NCBI RefSeq assembly: GCF_002078875.1
Contig: NC_034419.1
Coordinates: 18,725,516 to 18,789,515, forward strand
DNA length: 64,000 bases
Origin: Numida meleagris
Taxonomy: Eukaryota > Chordata > Aves > Galliformes > Numididae
Reading direction: 5' to 3'
Part shown: positions 47,148 to 59,180 of the stretch, piece by piece
How positions within the stretch are numbered: position 1 is the stretch's first letter
How the letters are laid out: each line of letters opens with the position of its first letter
Made by a program: the position numbers and the translations under genes
Notes under the pieces: generated by a model
What the model saw: the letters and a program-made list of their open reading frames with translations, nothing else
Database searches by the model: none
Told to the model about the DNA's origin: nothing

Positions 47148-49539
47148 AATTTACCCTCCACACTTACTGTTTTTTCTGTAGACTGAAAAGATTAAGTTGG
47201 ACAAGTCTGCAGACTCACCATGTTCCCTGCTTTGTTTTTGTTTGTTAGATGTTTTGTTTTTGTGAGAGATGAATAGCGATGAGCTGCGTAGCACAGGAGA
47301 GAAGTCTGGCACAATTCACGTTGGTTTTAGTGATTTCTGTTTTCCTGTCTACGTATGGATCTTCGGTCAATCACTTAGCAACTATCAAGCAAGTTACACC
47401 ACATTCTCCACTCAGTCATTAGCAGACTTGGAATTCCCATTTGTGTGTGTAGGCAGTGAGACTCCTAAACAAGCCATTTGCTGAATTTAAGTCTGAATAT
47501 GACATACATTACTTTATCCTTACTGAGTAAGGTAAAAAAATATGGTTTGTCACAGTAGAATACCAATGGAATATTGCCCTTTCTAATTTTAAACTGTGAT
47601 ATGTACTGATAAACTGTAACCTTTTTATATGTATTTCTGTGAAGCATATCGTCCAGCTCTGTTTAATATTTTCTACTCAGTTTTGCATACATCATGTTCA
47701 ACATTCTCACAATAACCTTGCAAGGACAACATTTTTCCTTTGCAGCACCTTGGTAACTGGTAAAGGCCGTGCTTGCAGGACACCACGTGGAAGACTGCCC
47801 GACCTTGCAGGTTGTGCTGTGACCAGGAAATGACTACTGTGTGCACAGGTACTGGTTTCATTCATGCTGCCTGAACCTGGAGGGATGCTACTGATTTAAG
47901 GGAGTTACTGCAGACATTCACCATCTTAACATAGAACTGCAATTGTTCTGAAGTTCCAACAAACTTGAGAAGGCAGCCAAGTTCTTTGCCACAGAGGGAA
48001 ATACAAAATACCTGCTGTATCATATAGGTTACAGCAATGAGTCATGGTACACAGAAGATATTTTTACACCTCTCTATATCAATACCGCTTTAAAACCAGC
48101 CAAAATTTAAACGATTTTCAGTCAAATATATCTGTGAGAAAGTAAATGTAATGTAATTATCGAACATATTTGCTCTGTCTGCCTCCTTCCTGAGGCTTTA
48201 ATTGGCATACTCAGCCTATGCGCCCTGCTTGGTAGGGTGGTGGAAAACTCTGCTGGTAAACCTGAATGAGGCCAAGAAAGCCTCTGTCCCTGACAATGCT
48301 CAAAGATACACAAGCAAGGGTTTTAACTGAAATTTAAAAGGAATCATAAAGAATTCCCATTGCATCCAGAGACCTGACCTGGAGGAAATACTGACCAAAA
48401 TAAAGGCAGGGTACCTGTGGAGTAGAAACTGGGAGAGATAACCTGTTTCTTAAGAAGGGAATTACTTTTTTTCTAGTAGAAATTCTGGAATGAATTTGAA
48501 CAGTAATATTTAAACCAGGATAACATTAGTGGGGAGAACCTTATTCTGGGAGGAGATTTAGATTGAACTGAATTGACCAGCTTCTCCATGTAGGCCAGGT
48601 GCAACAAACTTATATTTAAAGGCATGTTTGCGCTCAGTGTACTTTGCAGAAGTATTTGTTGAAGTATATGAACAGAAGAAAAGTGCTTAGGCACTCACCC
48701 AAATACTACTGCGTGCTTTATGAAACACTTAAATTGATCGGAGCATGGATAGCTGAGTTTTATGAACATTAATGTTGAATCTCGGTACTACAAGAGCAGC
48801 TGACAGTAATCACTTATGAGCACAGCCATGTTCTTGATACACTCAAGTATTTAAGATTCATGCCAGTGTCACTATGGGCACTTCAGCTTGCAATTTTTTA
48901 CCATGTTCCCTTTGTCCACTGCTGGTCAGTGAAACGTAAATTGCTCATATGAAATGATCTAGTCACTTAATCACCCTTGAACATTGGTCTCTCTATAACC
49001 TTTGTTTTTTAATAAAGATTTAATGTCATCTTTGGAGTTAGTCACAGATACCTGCATTTTGGCCTTGTTTCAGTTTAGCAGAACTGCTAACACATTCTGA
49101 TCTTTTCCTAGCACTTCTTCAAAAAGGAAAACCAGCAAAAAAATCTCTTGTCGGAGTTGTCTTAACAAGTACCTCACTTGCTGTTGAACATTTCAATAAA
49201 AAGAGCTTTTTGTACTGGAGTCAAAGGCTATTTTGGAGATAGTGTTCTCATTTTTAGACATAACATGTAGTAAAGCAAGATTTCACGATCAAGCATTGAT
49301 GGAGCGGATTCTGATCCCTTCTGATGAGCAAGGAGAGGAAAGCACTTCACTCCTCTTTCTGCAGGTGTGCCCTGGAACAGTGAGCTGCAGCACAACTCAG
49401 AACTCTTCCTGGGGGTCAGGATCCTGCCCAGCACCAGAGTATGAAGGCAGTGTGCAAGGAAAGGGCCCACAGGTAATTGCTCAGATCTAGGGCACACTTC
49501 TTCATTGGTGCATAACCTGTGAGAATTGCCTTAATTCAT

Positions 49540-49700
49540 CTCTGCCTCTGAATAGAGCTTGAATGGCAGCATTGCTCAGCTAATCTGAAATTGAGTTAAA
49601 TTGACAGCCGGAGAGCAGCATTGTTATTGGCTGAATATCATTAATTTTGATGTGACATATTTCTTAGTAATGGGAACATTTATATTATCTCTATTTTCAG
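49540..49700. promoter_or_regulatory. Candidate conserved non-coding block
   Basis: Contains GAGTTAAATTGACAGCCGG, TTGTTATTGGCTGAATATC, ATTAATTTTGATGTGAC and TTCTTAGTAATGGG: homeodomain, CCAAT (inverted) and MEIS-like sites in unique DNA. Inference. Confidence 0.27.
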
Positions 49701-51589
49701 AGAGCAGAAGGGGAAAAAATTCCACCACAACAGTATCAATATTTCAAGGGGAGGCAATGCAGTAGGGAACACTCTAGCTTCTGTAACATTGCTTTTATTG
49801 ATTACTATAGGTCTAAAAAAAACCATTTTCACCTTTCTTCTCCACTTCTTCTCCCTTCAGAGACTGCTGAAGTGTGTGAAGAGGAAAAATAACACAATGA
49901 GGAAAAAATACGAAAAAGCAACTAGTGCCATGAATAATCCTGAAATATGAATAAATATATGTATTTGGACAAAGTGAGAACTGCTTAATATAAAACCCTC
50001 AACAGGAAAGCAGAGCTTAAAGCAGACTTAAGGGCAGCAATAGATGATGAGTAGTTTTACACAGGAGTGATCTGCATTCGTGACGGGTTGGATGATGTGG
50101 AGCAGAGCAAGCCAGGACAGCTCATGTGCTGTGGAAAACTGAACTGGGTTATGTGGAATGGCACTGGATGGTACTGGTAAGGATAAACATGCGGTTCAAC
50201 CAAGGCCTTTCCCTGTAGTGCCCCACAGCACGGTGTGGTGATTACCCTTCGTGCACGGCCTGGTGGTATTTAATATTGTGGTGGTGGTGCTCCTCTCTCG
50301 GCCGCCTCTCCCCAGTGAGCCCAGGGGTGTTCTGCATGGAACAAATCCTCTGTTAGTGCTGGAAATAGATTTGCTTTGTGCTCTTTTCTCTTGGAAGTGA
50401 GAGTAGGATGTGACCCGTGAAAACTCTGAAGATGTTTCTGAGTCACCATGAGGAAAATGAGGATTAGTGTTGGGCTGCAAGGGGAAGGGAGCAGCTGGGT
50501 GAGGAGTACATCATGCTCTCTGTCCTGTGAGACTGGCCTTCAGTGTAAGGGAAAGGAATAGAGAAAGAAAGCAAATCTACTGGAAAAAGAGGGAAGAAAA
50601 TAGTGCAGGCTACGATTACTAGGAGCAGCTGAGCTGTGGTGCTCAGGGCAGCAGGCGGTGAGTCAGGGCTGCATGCTGGAGAAGGGCTGCTGTTCAAGTC
50701 AGTCACGTGCTGTCTGCCACACCTGTGGTATTCGAAGAGGTGGTGCACCTGGCCCTGGATAGCTTTGGATTGGCTCTTTAATGTTTTATTTAAACTTGAA
50801 GGAAGGAGAGTAGTGGGGTAACCAACGGATAAGTTGGAAGAGCAGGCCTCTGAGTCTGTAGGGGTATGGTAAGGTACAAGAGCTACCTTTCTTCTGCTTC
50901 CCTCAGAGAAGAGCTGTGTTTTATTGAATGAAGGTTCTGGACAAGAAGATAGGTTTAAAGCTACCCATAAATCCTGGAAGGCAAGGGGATGAATTATTTT
51001 ATCTTGTTTTAAAAATATAATTCCTGGTAATTTCTTTCTGGGCTGAGAGCAGGAAAATATTATACAGTCAATCTCATATATGATACATTTTTCTGTTCTG
51101 ATTTTGCAGAGCTGAGGAGGGGGATAATTCAGTCCTTTAAGTGATGTTTCAGCATGTTATTGCCACCTCAGGTTTTCGGATTTGCAATTACTTTTTGCTA
51201 GTACGAGATATTTATTGCAACTTAACACCCCTCCCTAGCTCCCTGTACACCTTTTGCATCACCTTGTCAATGAGAAATGTTAGACTTGATCTTGCAATCT
51301 CCCCAGAACAGCATGGAAGATTTCCATGCTAGAGGAACAAGAAGGGCTTTCAGGGCCGTGTGAAGCCAAAACAATTCCCATCATTCTGGGTGAGAGGAAC
51401 GCTATTTTATGAAGGGAAAAACCTGGTCCCTGGTACTCAGCTGCCCGGTGCTTTGTGCTCCTCTCATCTCTTTCCCTCTTGATGGATTGCATGCACCAAA
51501 AGGCCACTTGTGACACCACTCGAGGACCCGCTCTTGTCAGAGATGATTTTGTGTTGTGAAAGCCTTCTCAGGATAATTACGTGTGCTTT

Positions 51590-51920
51590 CTCTTTTTTTC
51601 CAGTCACAGCTTACCTAACTTTGTTTTTATTAAATAATGATTCTGAAATGTGCTTAAGAATATTATTTTTAAGAGACTGTTATTTAATTATTGGAAATTT
51701 CAAAGAGGAGATATTAAACCAATTATTAATTTAAAGTTGATTGTGAATCCCAGGGAGATAATTACCGAGGTCTGAGGCAATTTGTCTTCTATTCAAAATA
51801 GATTTTCGCTTGATTATTTTGTATTTGCCATTTACATCTATGGTTGTTACTGCAAAGAGCTGCATTATCCTGAAAAGTACAAAATGCTTCTCCAAAGTTT
51901 GCCATAAATACTTGAGCAAC
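51590..51920. promoter_or_regulatory. Strong candidate conserved non-coding block
   Basis: About 330 bp, AT-rich and non-repetitive, with TTTTTATTAAATAATGATTC, GTTATTTAATTATTGG, AAACCAATTATTAATTTAAA, GGAGATAATTACCGAGG and CGCTTGATTATTTTG. Open frames through it are short. The density of ATTA cores with CCAAT resembles known developmental enhancers; conservation was not tested. Confidence 0.35.
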
Positions 51921-52429
51921 AGGTTAGCTGAACTCTTCATAAGGGCATGCTGTTTTTTGGATGGAATCCATCCTTTCTCCCATCACAGGCAAAATTCCAT
52001 TTGATAAGTAGTAGTTCTATCACAGTAACAGGAGAGAACACTTCATATGTGTAGCAACCACGCTAAAAAGTAATTTTGCTTCCAGAAGACATAGGCTATA
52101 CTGAATTTCATATGTACATAGAGTAGTGTAATAAAATGCTGATAGTGATGATGCTTAAAAGCTATAATGGCAAAAGACAACATAAGTGATGTCGTCTCTT
52201 AGGCAGAATTAATATTCTGTCTGCAAGTGTGGTATTTTTTCCAGCATATGTAGTGGCTGTAGACATTTTAACCCTTCAAGATATAAATGGAATGTCTCAG
52301 TAATGGGTAGATTAAATGTACATTAATGCATTAATCTGGATTTTGTGTCTGTTATACTGCAGAATGCTAAATACAAAGGATTGGCGAATGTTATGAATGC
52401 CTATGCTTAAGCATGGCTGCAAATCATCT

Positions 52430-52560
52430 GTGAAATAGCTTTTTTGGATATTTGAGTCATAAATTCCAATTTAATTACTCTGGAAGTGAAAGTAATAGCG
52501 ATGCACTTCATCGTTAAACGGTTACAGGAGGGCTGGAGCCTGTGGGTACCCGGCGGTGAG
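52430..52560. promoter_or_regulatory. Candidate conserved non-coding block
   Basis: AATTCCAATTTAATTACTC, then AAAGTAATAGCGATGC and TTCATCGTTAAACGGTTAC, with CpG retained in AT-rich DNA. A MYB-like CGGTTA is visible. Inference. Confidence 0.24.
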
Positions 52561-53906
52561 TTGCACCTCTGAGAATTTCCTTTCTGTCAGCTGCCTGCTT
52601 TTTGATGAAGATTGTTGAGGGTATTGAGGATCTTTTCACTTTAATATTTTTCAAGAGGATGAAAATACATCCATGTTTTCCTTAAAGATGAGGTGTTCAG
52701 TGCATCCACCGCGGAGAGGACAAATGCTCCCTGCTTCCCTTCCTACTCATGAAAGGATCAGCTTGACAGGAGAGTGCTGCCGCTTGTGTTCAGTCACTTT
52801 TCATCTTGGAATTCAAAGAGCATTATTTATAATCTCTTTTTTTGGAAATGCATGGAAATGCTTAATTTCTTTGCAGCTTAATTTTTTCAGTATACCCATA
52901 AAAAGGGTTAGGATGCCAGTACTCCCCCTGTTGTTTCTCCCCAACCCTGAAAAAAAATCTGAGAATACAAATGTTCCCTCCAGGATCTGAAACAAATGCT
53001 ATTCATTAACTCTTACAGAGTGAGTCCCCAGGAGGCTTCCCTTCGTTGATTGCCTGTGTGAGAAAGTGCGCTCTGTGTTTGGGTAGGAGGGATATGGGGT
53101 AGCAAGACGACGTAGATAGATTGCAGAAAAAAAATGGAAAAGAAAAATTTAGAAGAAAGGTAAAATGCTGTAATTCTGATCTAGTTGTATCTGCAAGGAC
53201 TGTCATAGTTCCTCAGCTCCTGCCCCTTCATTACTGTCGTTTGCATAAGACACAAACCTCAATTATCTTTCGTTCTCTGTGAGCAAAGGGTTTGAAAACC
53301 TTGAGCTTAAATAAGCTCTATTATCAATTGGTTTCATCTCTAAAGATGAAGAGATTATTAACAAGCCTCACCTTCTTTAGGAGGACACTTGAAGGATGTT
53401 GTTGAAGTCAGGCTGGGACTACAAATCTGCTGGCCTTTCACCACTGGGCACAGCGGTATCCAAAGTTTATATCAGCATCCCTGGATGATCTCTCCTGCCA
53501 TTAGGAAGCTTTGTGCCAAGGCCAACCTTCAGCTACTAAGGGGTGGCAGAAGAGAATCCAGAAGGGCTGCACAGCGCAGGAATTCAGGCTTCACTCCAGT
53601 TGGGTGGAAGAGCCCCATGCCCCAGGACTGCATCGACAGAGAGGAGTGTTGACTTCTGCCCAGAGTGCTGAGAGGCCATTGGCGGTGGGGCTGGTAGTGT
53701 GTTCATGAGCCCAAAGCAGTGCAGTGGGCTGCAGAGGAGCACACAGGCTTTAATTTCTTTAGGTATTTCCGAACCGAACAGAAACATCATAAAAATAGGG
53801 CTTACCTTACATCCAAGGACATGCGATGTCCAAGGTGACATACATTTGAGTTTATGTGCCTTTCTGAGTGTATATGTTGTGGTAATTTCTTTTTTGTTTT
53901 CTTCAG

Positions 53907-54018
53907 ATGCTGAACCCCTTGGCATCCCCAAGGTCACCGAGGTGGGCAGGTCCCCCCGTGGGCTCTGCGCTCTCAGCTCCGCAGCCCAGCGCACCAAAAG
54001 CACTTGGCTCCCACCGCG
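53907..54018 (+). other. GC-rich segment with exon-like boundaries
   Basis: TTTCTTTTTTGTTTTCTTCAG precedes 53,907 (long pyrimidine tract, strong acceptor), and CACCGCG|GTGAGA ends the segment at 54,018. The 112-nt interior is sharply GC-richer than its flanks and holds 7 CpGs. Two frames are open; one begins ATGCTGAACCCC (MLNPLASPRSP), the other reads AEPLGIPKVTEVGR. Neither is recognised. It may be an exon of an unannotated transcript, a regulatory patch, or chance. Confidence 0.22.
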
Positions 54019-54029
54019 GTGAGAGGCGT

Positions 54030-54330
54030 TCGCTAATTAAACCTTCCCTCGTCTGTGGGAGGGAGGTAAATATTTACTGTCTCATTTTAGAGTTGAAGCA
54101 ACATGAGATAAGGCAGCACAATGACAAACGATGAGCAAGGGCTGCTGCAGTGCCCGGCCAGGAGCGAGGCCAACACAGGGACTGGCACGGCTCCCACCCA
54201 GGCTGAGCTGTGCAGGACTGGGTCTCTACACAGGGCTCGTTCTCCTAATTAGATGTTGTTTGATGCTTTAAATCATTTTTGCAAGCGTCACAAATGAGAT
54301 TTCTGTAACAAAGTAACTGTTAGTTTTGCA
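54030..54330. promoter_or_regulatory. Candidate conserved non-coding blocks
   Basis: Two AT-rich pieces flank a GC-richer centre: CGTTCGCTAATTAAACC with GGTAAATATTTACTG at 54,029-54,080, and TCCTAATTAGATG with GCTTTAAATCATTTTTGC near 54,243-54,285. GTAAATATTTAC is a perfect 12-bp palindrome with forkhead-like halves. Inference. Confidence 0.27.
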
Positions 54331-55199
54331 AAGGGCAGGTTTTGTAAACTCAGGTGTTTTTCACTTTGCTACACCACCTCTCTGCTTTAGAAAGAAATCT
54401 AACTCTTCGGTCTTCGCTGGATGCATGCACACAAGGCACACTTCGAAGCAATCCTTGCAGGAGCCATTCCAATCCGCGGTGCAGGTCTGGGTGCAGCAGG
54501 AGGCTGTGCTTTCTGTGCTGACAGACACACTGTGCCCACCAGGGAGAGGCTGAGATTGCTTTGAGGGAGCCCCCAGCTTGCAGGCTTCTTCTCTCCCAAA
54601 CTACAGTTGTATTAATACCTCTCTCCCCCCTCCCAGCCCAAATCTGGGTTGAAATAAGGCTGGAATTTCATTCATCAATGCTTACTGCTCAAAGCAGCGC
54701 TGCTTTCTCATGGTGTCCCCACAGACACATTCTTCTTTCCTGGGGATAGAATATTGAGCAGAAATTGCTTCCAATCTTCAGTAAGAGCGAGGTGTGGGAA
54801 TGGGTTTGTGCTTTGGCTGCTTTCGCACTACCAGCTTATGAAAAATAACAAAGCGAGCAGCCAAGTTGAGGAAACAAATAGGATATTATATAGTTTATTC
54901 ATATGTGCTGCCTTCCATCCCATTTGTCACCATTTCATCCCACCTGCTGCTGAAAAAGATTCTGTGGCTGAGAGATGCCTTCGAGGCGTTGTTGGCACGC
55001 TCACGCTACAAGTGAATATCAATATCTGCTTTGAATAGCCTAAATGTATTTTAAACAAGGCATTTCCAAATTATTGCTGTATGACTGTGTGTGGGCTCTG
55101 CAGAACACCAATTAAAAGTCTGTCAGCATTTCAACACGATCCACTGCAAAAATTTATTCCAAGAAGAAATTTGGCATGCGGTGACCAAGAGTAGGAACA

Positions 55200-55249
55200 C
55201 TTTTCCCCCTCTCTCTCCTTTCCTTTCTCTCTTTCATTTTAGTCCCGGA
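55200..55249 (+). other. 36-nt polypyrimidine tract with acceptor-like AG
   Basis: An unbroken run of C and T from 55,200 to 55,235 is followed by ATTTTAG and then TCCCGGAAG. It is one of the best 3' splice-site shapes in the window, but all three frames beyond it close within about 45 nt, so it would serve only a terminal or non-coding exon. Confidence 0.2.
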
Positions 55250-56179
55250 AGACAATATTCAATGCTCTAACCGCTAAATAATTTAGTTTAAAAATTGCTC
55301 TACTTGAGAGAACAGAGTAAGGCAAAAGAATGGGTGTTTCAGAGCTGAACAACAGCCCTTTGGTAACTCTTAGACACAGCCCAATGAGATGGCATGCAGA
55401 GGAGGCTTTTGAATGTAGAAAGTTCCTTATGAAGTTGACACACTCTGTTTGGAGGAATAGAAATATCTGCAGCTGAAGCAGAGCACCAGAGGTGTAGTTA
55501 TTCCCACCCATTCATTACCCTTTTCATTCTTTCTAACCCTGAGCACCTCAAGATACAAAGTGTACCTGTGCTTTCCCAGCTTCCCCAGCCAGCTCTGTAG
55601 GCACGTCGCAAACTGGTTAGCACAAAATGTTGCTCCTGGATTTGTCCAGGTTCTCCTCATTGCTGAGTGCCTACCAAAGCAGCCACCAGCTCTGAGAGGA
55701 GCTGGCACAGTGCTGCACTGGGGATGCTGGCATGGGAAGCCTGGTGCAGCAGGGCTGTCCTGGGCTGCTGCCCATCAGCCAGGGGAGGAGGATTTTGAGA
55801 GACCGCTTCCGAAATTTAGTCAGTGCACCACGAGGAGGAAGGAAAAGCACAGGCCTGCAGCAAGGTACAGCAGCACAATGGAAGGCTGCGAGAGTCAAAC
55901 AGAGGGAGTGCAGGTGCAGCTGGAGCTTGTAAAGTGGCATGTTTTAATGGCCTACAGTACATCTACAGTTAGTGTTTAATCTGCGTTGTTATAGCTGTGA
56001 TACTGAGGTTGTTATACACCTCAGAATCAGATTTTGTTCTGAAAGCTGCAAGGTCTCTGATTGCAAGTGAATTAATATTGAATGTGGATGAACACTGACA
56101 TTTGTGGTGCATCTTTGAAAATACTTCTATAAAAGGTAAAGGAGTTTGTGTAAAGTGAGAAACTAATGTTAACAATGCA

Positions 56180-56350
56180 GTTCCCCTTCCTTTACACACC
56201 AAATTCTTGTTTTGTTTGCTAGCAATCATACGCATTGTAGTCTGTAAATGCCACAATCAGCGGAGGGCTGGAGTTCTTGATGTCTGTTTCAGCACTTCTC
56301 TCATGATAGTTGGCATTCATTATCAAAATGATAATGGCTGCGGAGGACTG
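56180..56350. promoter_or_regulatory. Candidate conserved block with GATA palindrome
   Basis: Unique sequence containing GCTAGCAATCATACGC, CCACAATCAGCGG and the palindrome at 56,318-56,336 described separately. Homeodomain/PBX-like and GATA-like sites cluster here. Inference. Confidence 0.28.
56318..56336. promoter_or_regulatory. 19-bp inverted repeat with paired GATA-type sites
   Basis: CATTATCAAAATGATAATG has perfect 8-bp arms (CATTATCA and TGATAATG) around three adenines. Each arm contains TTATCA/TGATAA, a GATA-factor core, and CATTA, a homeodomain core. Confidence 0.5.
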
Positions 56351-58313
56351 TCATGTTTGGGTTTCTCTTTAGCACATCCGAAATGCCTCCTGCGTACAAA
56401 GAGCCTTTACACGCGTGCTCCTTTGGAGACTTGAGATATGCGAAGGATGTAGCAGCAGTTTGTGCCAGGTAATTTGGATTTCTGCTTTCTGTGATTTATG
56501 CTTGTTGACTTCAAATGCTTGCCCCACAGAAAAGCTGCATCATAAAGCTATTGAAGGCAGGCAGCTCTTTCTTTCACCCAACTCTCCAATCACATGGAGG
56601 AATGCAGAGTGCTGCAAAAGCAGAACGCTGACAAAGAATTGCTCTGTGCTCACTGGCTTGCCCAAGGACTGCAAAGCAGACATTGAGATGTGGTTGCCAG
56701 TGCCCACACTGTTCTGAATGTTCATTAATCCGGTCTCAAATTGGCTTTGAAATGTTGTAAAGCAATTCCTTCGTGTTCTTCTTTCTGATGTTCCTCTTAT
56801 TGTGTCTTATCACGTGCAGGTAATGGATCAAAGCTCTCCCGGCTGCCATGGCTGAAGACCTGGTTTAACCTTTACACTCTTGAAGCCATTTCATGGGGAT
56901 TAAAAAGGAATTGGAATAAAAGGGAGCTCTTAATTTCTTGGCCATTTTTCTCAAGTTTGCCATGCCACAAACTGGCATCATGCATTATGAATATTGCCCA
57001 GCTGGGGACCACTGGCACCGCACGTGGGAGAGCAGAGGTAGGTGTCTCATCTGAGCGGGGGCAGGTGCTATGAGCTACAGCATACGGCTGAACTGGTTCA
57101 GGGATTGTCTCAGGGACACAGTCCTTCCTACAGCACACTTCTCTGCATTTCCACTGCTGCAAGGCCAAAGTTTCCCTTATAGCTTGCCTTTGAGTCTTTT
57201 CTGTGTGGGGAAAATAAAAAGCAGTAGGTGGTCACAGAGGAAACAGAGATTTTAAGGAGAAAACGATATAGGTTTTACTGCTATTCACACTTATTACTTT
57301 TACGATTTAAATATCAGATTGAATAAATGGAAATTGTTGCAGAAGGTATTTCTCTCATTTAGGGTAAGGATATGTAAGCTTTCTCCCTTTAGGAATGCGG
57401 TAAACATCTAGATAAATGTATTATACTTAATGGTTTGGAAAGTATTGCATACATCCAAGAGGGCAAAGGAAAAAGAAAACAGACAAAGGCAATAAAGCGT
57501 TCAGTTATATAAATGTTTGTGCAGGGTATCTAAATGGTGTCATTTTGAGACCTCTGGGTAGAAGAAACATTTATTATCCTATGTCAGCTTCTGCCTCTGA
57601 CCTTGGCAGTGTTACAAAGTCCAAAATTCCCCGTGGTTAACAAACTTGCCTCAAAAATATTTGGTTTCGTGTTTGTTTTGCTTTCCTTCCCTTCAGAATG
57701 TATTCATTAGTTTATTTATTTATCTCAGCTCACTGAAGGAAAGTCTTTGTTTCTTACTGTGTTTGTTCAGGGCAACATTAAATGCGCAGAGGGTGTCATT
57801 ACAAGAAATGGCATGGAAGAGCAAATAGGCTTCAGCCTGCTCTCACTGTGAGGGCGATTAGGGAAGCAGCGAGCGTCTCCCGTTGTGCTTCTCTGTCTCA
57901 GCTAAACACAGAACTGGAGGCAGAAGAGCTAAATCGTGTCCTTGTGCCTTGGAAGGCAGGGCCAAGGGGATGACGTGGCAGAAAGATGGACCAAAGGCTC
58001 TCATAGATCTCATTTCTGTCTCTCGGAGGAGGCAGCTATTAGCCTCCCACTGTAAAAGTATTGCCATCATCATTTCTTTTGACAGCCCTGGTGGTGCTGG
58101 GGAGGTCCTGGCAGCTGGCGTTGGCCTGGCTGTGTCCTACAAGGGGTGAGCAGCCCACACACCGATGTGGCAGAGTACTGAGCGTGGGAGTTGGATCCTG
58201 CTGGGAACAGCATGGCACAGTCATGTAGGATCAAATGCGAGACACTGCTGGAAGGATGGCAAGAAAAGAGAGAGCCCTGCCTCTCCGACTTATGTTGCCT
58301 CTCAGGGCACTGT

Positions 58314-58386
58314 CGTAGAATCATAACGCGGTGGGTTGGAAGGGACTTCAAAGATCATCTAGTCCCACCCCTGCCGTGGGCTGGGT
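58314..58386 (-). repeat. CR1 3' end fragment
   Basis: GTAGAATCATAACGCGGTGG, then GTTGGAAGGGACTTCAAAGA, TCATCTAGTCCCACCCC and TGCCGTGGGC are the complement of a CR1 3' end with one degenerate terminal octamer. About 70 bp remain. Confidence 0.93.
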
Positions 58387-58959
58387 GCAGTGGCACGATA
58401 CCGTGGTCTCAGGAGGCTGCACACCTCTCCTTCTAAAGTGCCTTCCACCTCGGCACCTCCGTGCCACGCTCTGCTTGCAGCCAGGACAGGTCTGTAGGAA
58501 GGGAGGTGGCTGTGACTGGGTGAAACTTTCTCTCCCCAATACCTATGTAATTTTGAAAAGGGAAATTTAAGCATGGAAAGGGAGATTTAAGGCAGTTTTT
58601 GGTTTTTATGTATAGTCTTCATGATAGGAGTGCTTCATTTAGAATTCCAAAGGCAAACTCCACTTTTCTAGCAGTGTAGCATTGCAAGCACAGCTGTAAA
58701 TTCAGTTTGACCCGGAGTATAAGTTTCAAAACTGTTGGGCCTCTCTGTTTAAAATATGCTGACTGATTTTCACAGATCACTGAGAAGCTCTGCTCTGATG
58801 TTGTGTCAAAACATATTTTAGATGAACAAATCAAAAAATCCTCAGCAGTGCACTGCATGAAAAAGTAATTTGAAGGGCTAAAGCCTTATATTATGGTGCT
58901 CCACGCTGCTGTCCCAGTGCGTTTCTCTGAGCAAATACTCCCGGAAAAGGCATGTCACT

Positions 58960-59180
58960 GTTCTGGCTTATAACACTTTATAATTACAAAAATGTAATCA
59001 ATAAAATATATTAAGTGGTTGCTGAGTGGAGAAAACGATTAAGGCACGAGATGTCTAATACACAGATACATTTAAAGCAATTTCCATAGCAAAGAGGAGT
59101 AACGCTTTCAAGTTAAATTCTAAATACGTTACTCACGAATAACTTTCCTATTTTACTTGATGGCTTACAGTTAGTCACTT
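58960..59180. promoter_or_regulatory. Candidate AT-rich regulatory block
   Basis: Contains CACTTTATAATTACAAAAAT, GTAATCAATAAAATATATTA and AAAACGATTAAGGCACG, with retained CpGs (ACGCTTTC, ACGTTACTCACG). Unique, non-coding. Inference. Confidence 0.26.

Larger units (their letters stand above)
45471..58313. other. Longest unique interval, no gene recognised
   Basis: Nearly 13 kb without a recognised transposon. It contains a polypurine tract, a CTTT repeat, several enhancer-like blocks, a GC-rich exon-like segment and a GATA-type palindrome, listed separately. Open frames reach 139 codons and look random. Nothing else could be named. Confidence 0.68.

Noticed and set aside
51283..51350. GTTAGACTTGATCTTGC, resembling CR1 GTTGGACTTGATGATC
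   Set aside because: Neither flank continues as CR1, and the match is under 20 bases.
58381..58425. GGGCTGGGTGCAGTGGCACG, resembling the start of a primate Alu
   Set aside because: Similarity stops after about 20 bases and the string lies at the inner end of a CR1 fragment in a bird-type genome; coincidence.
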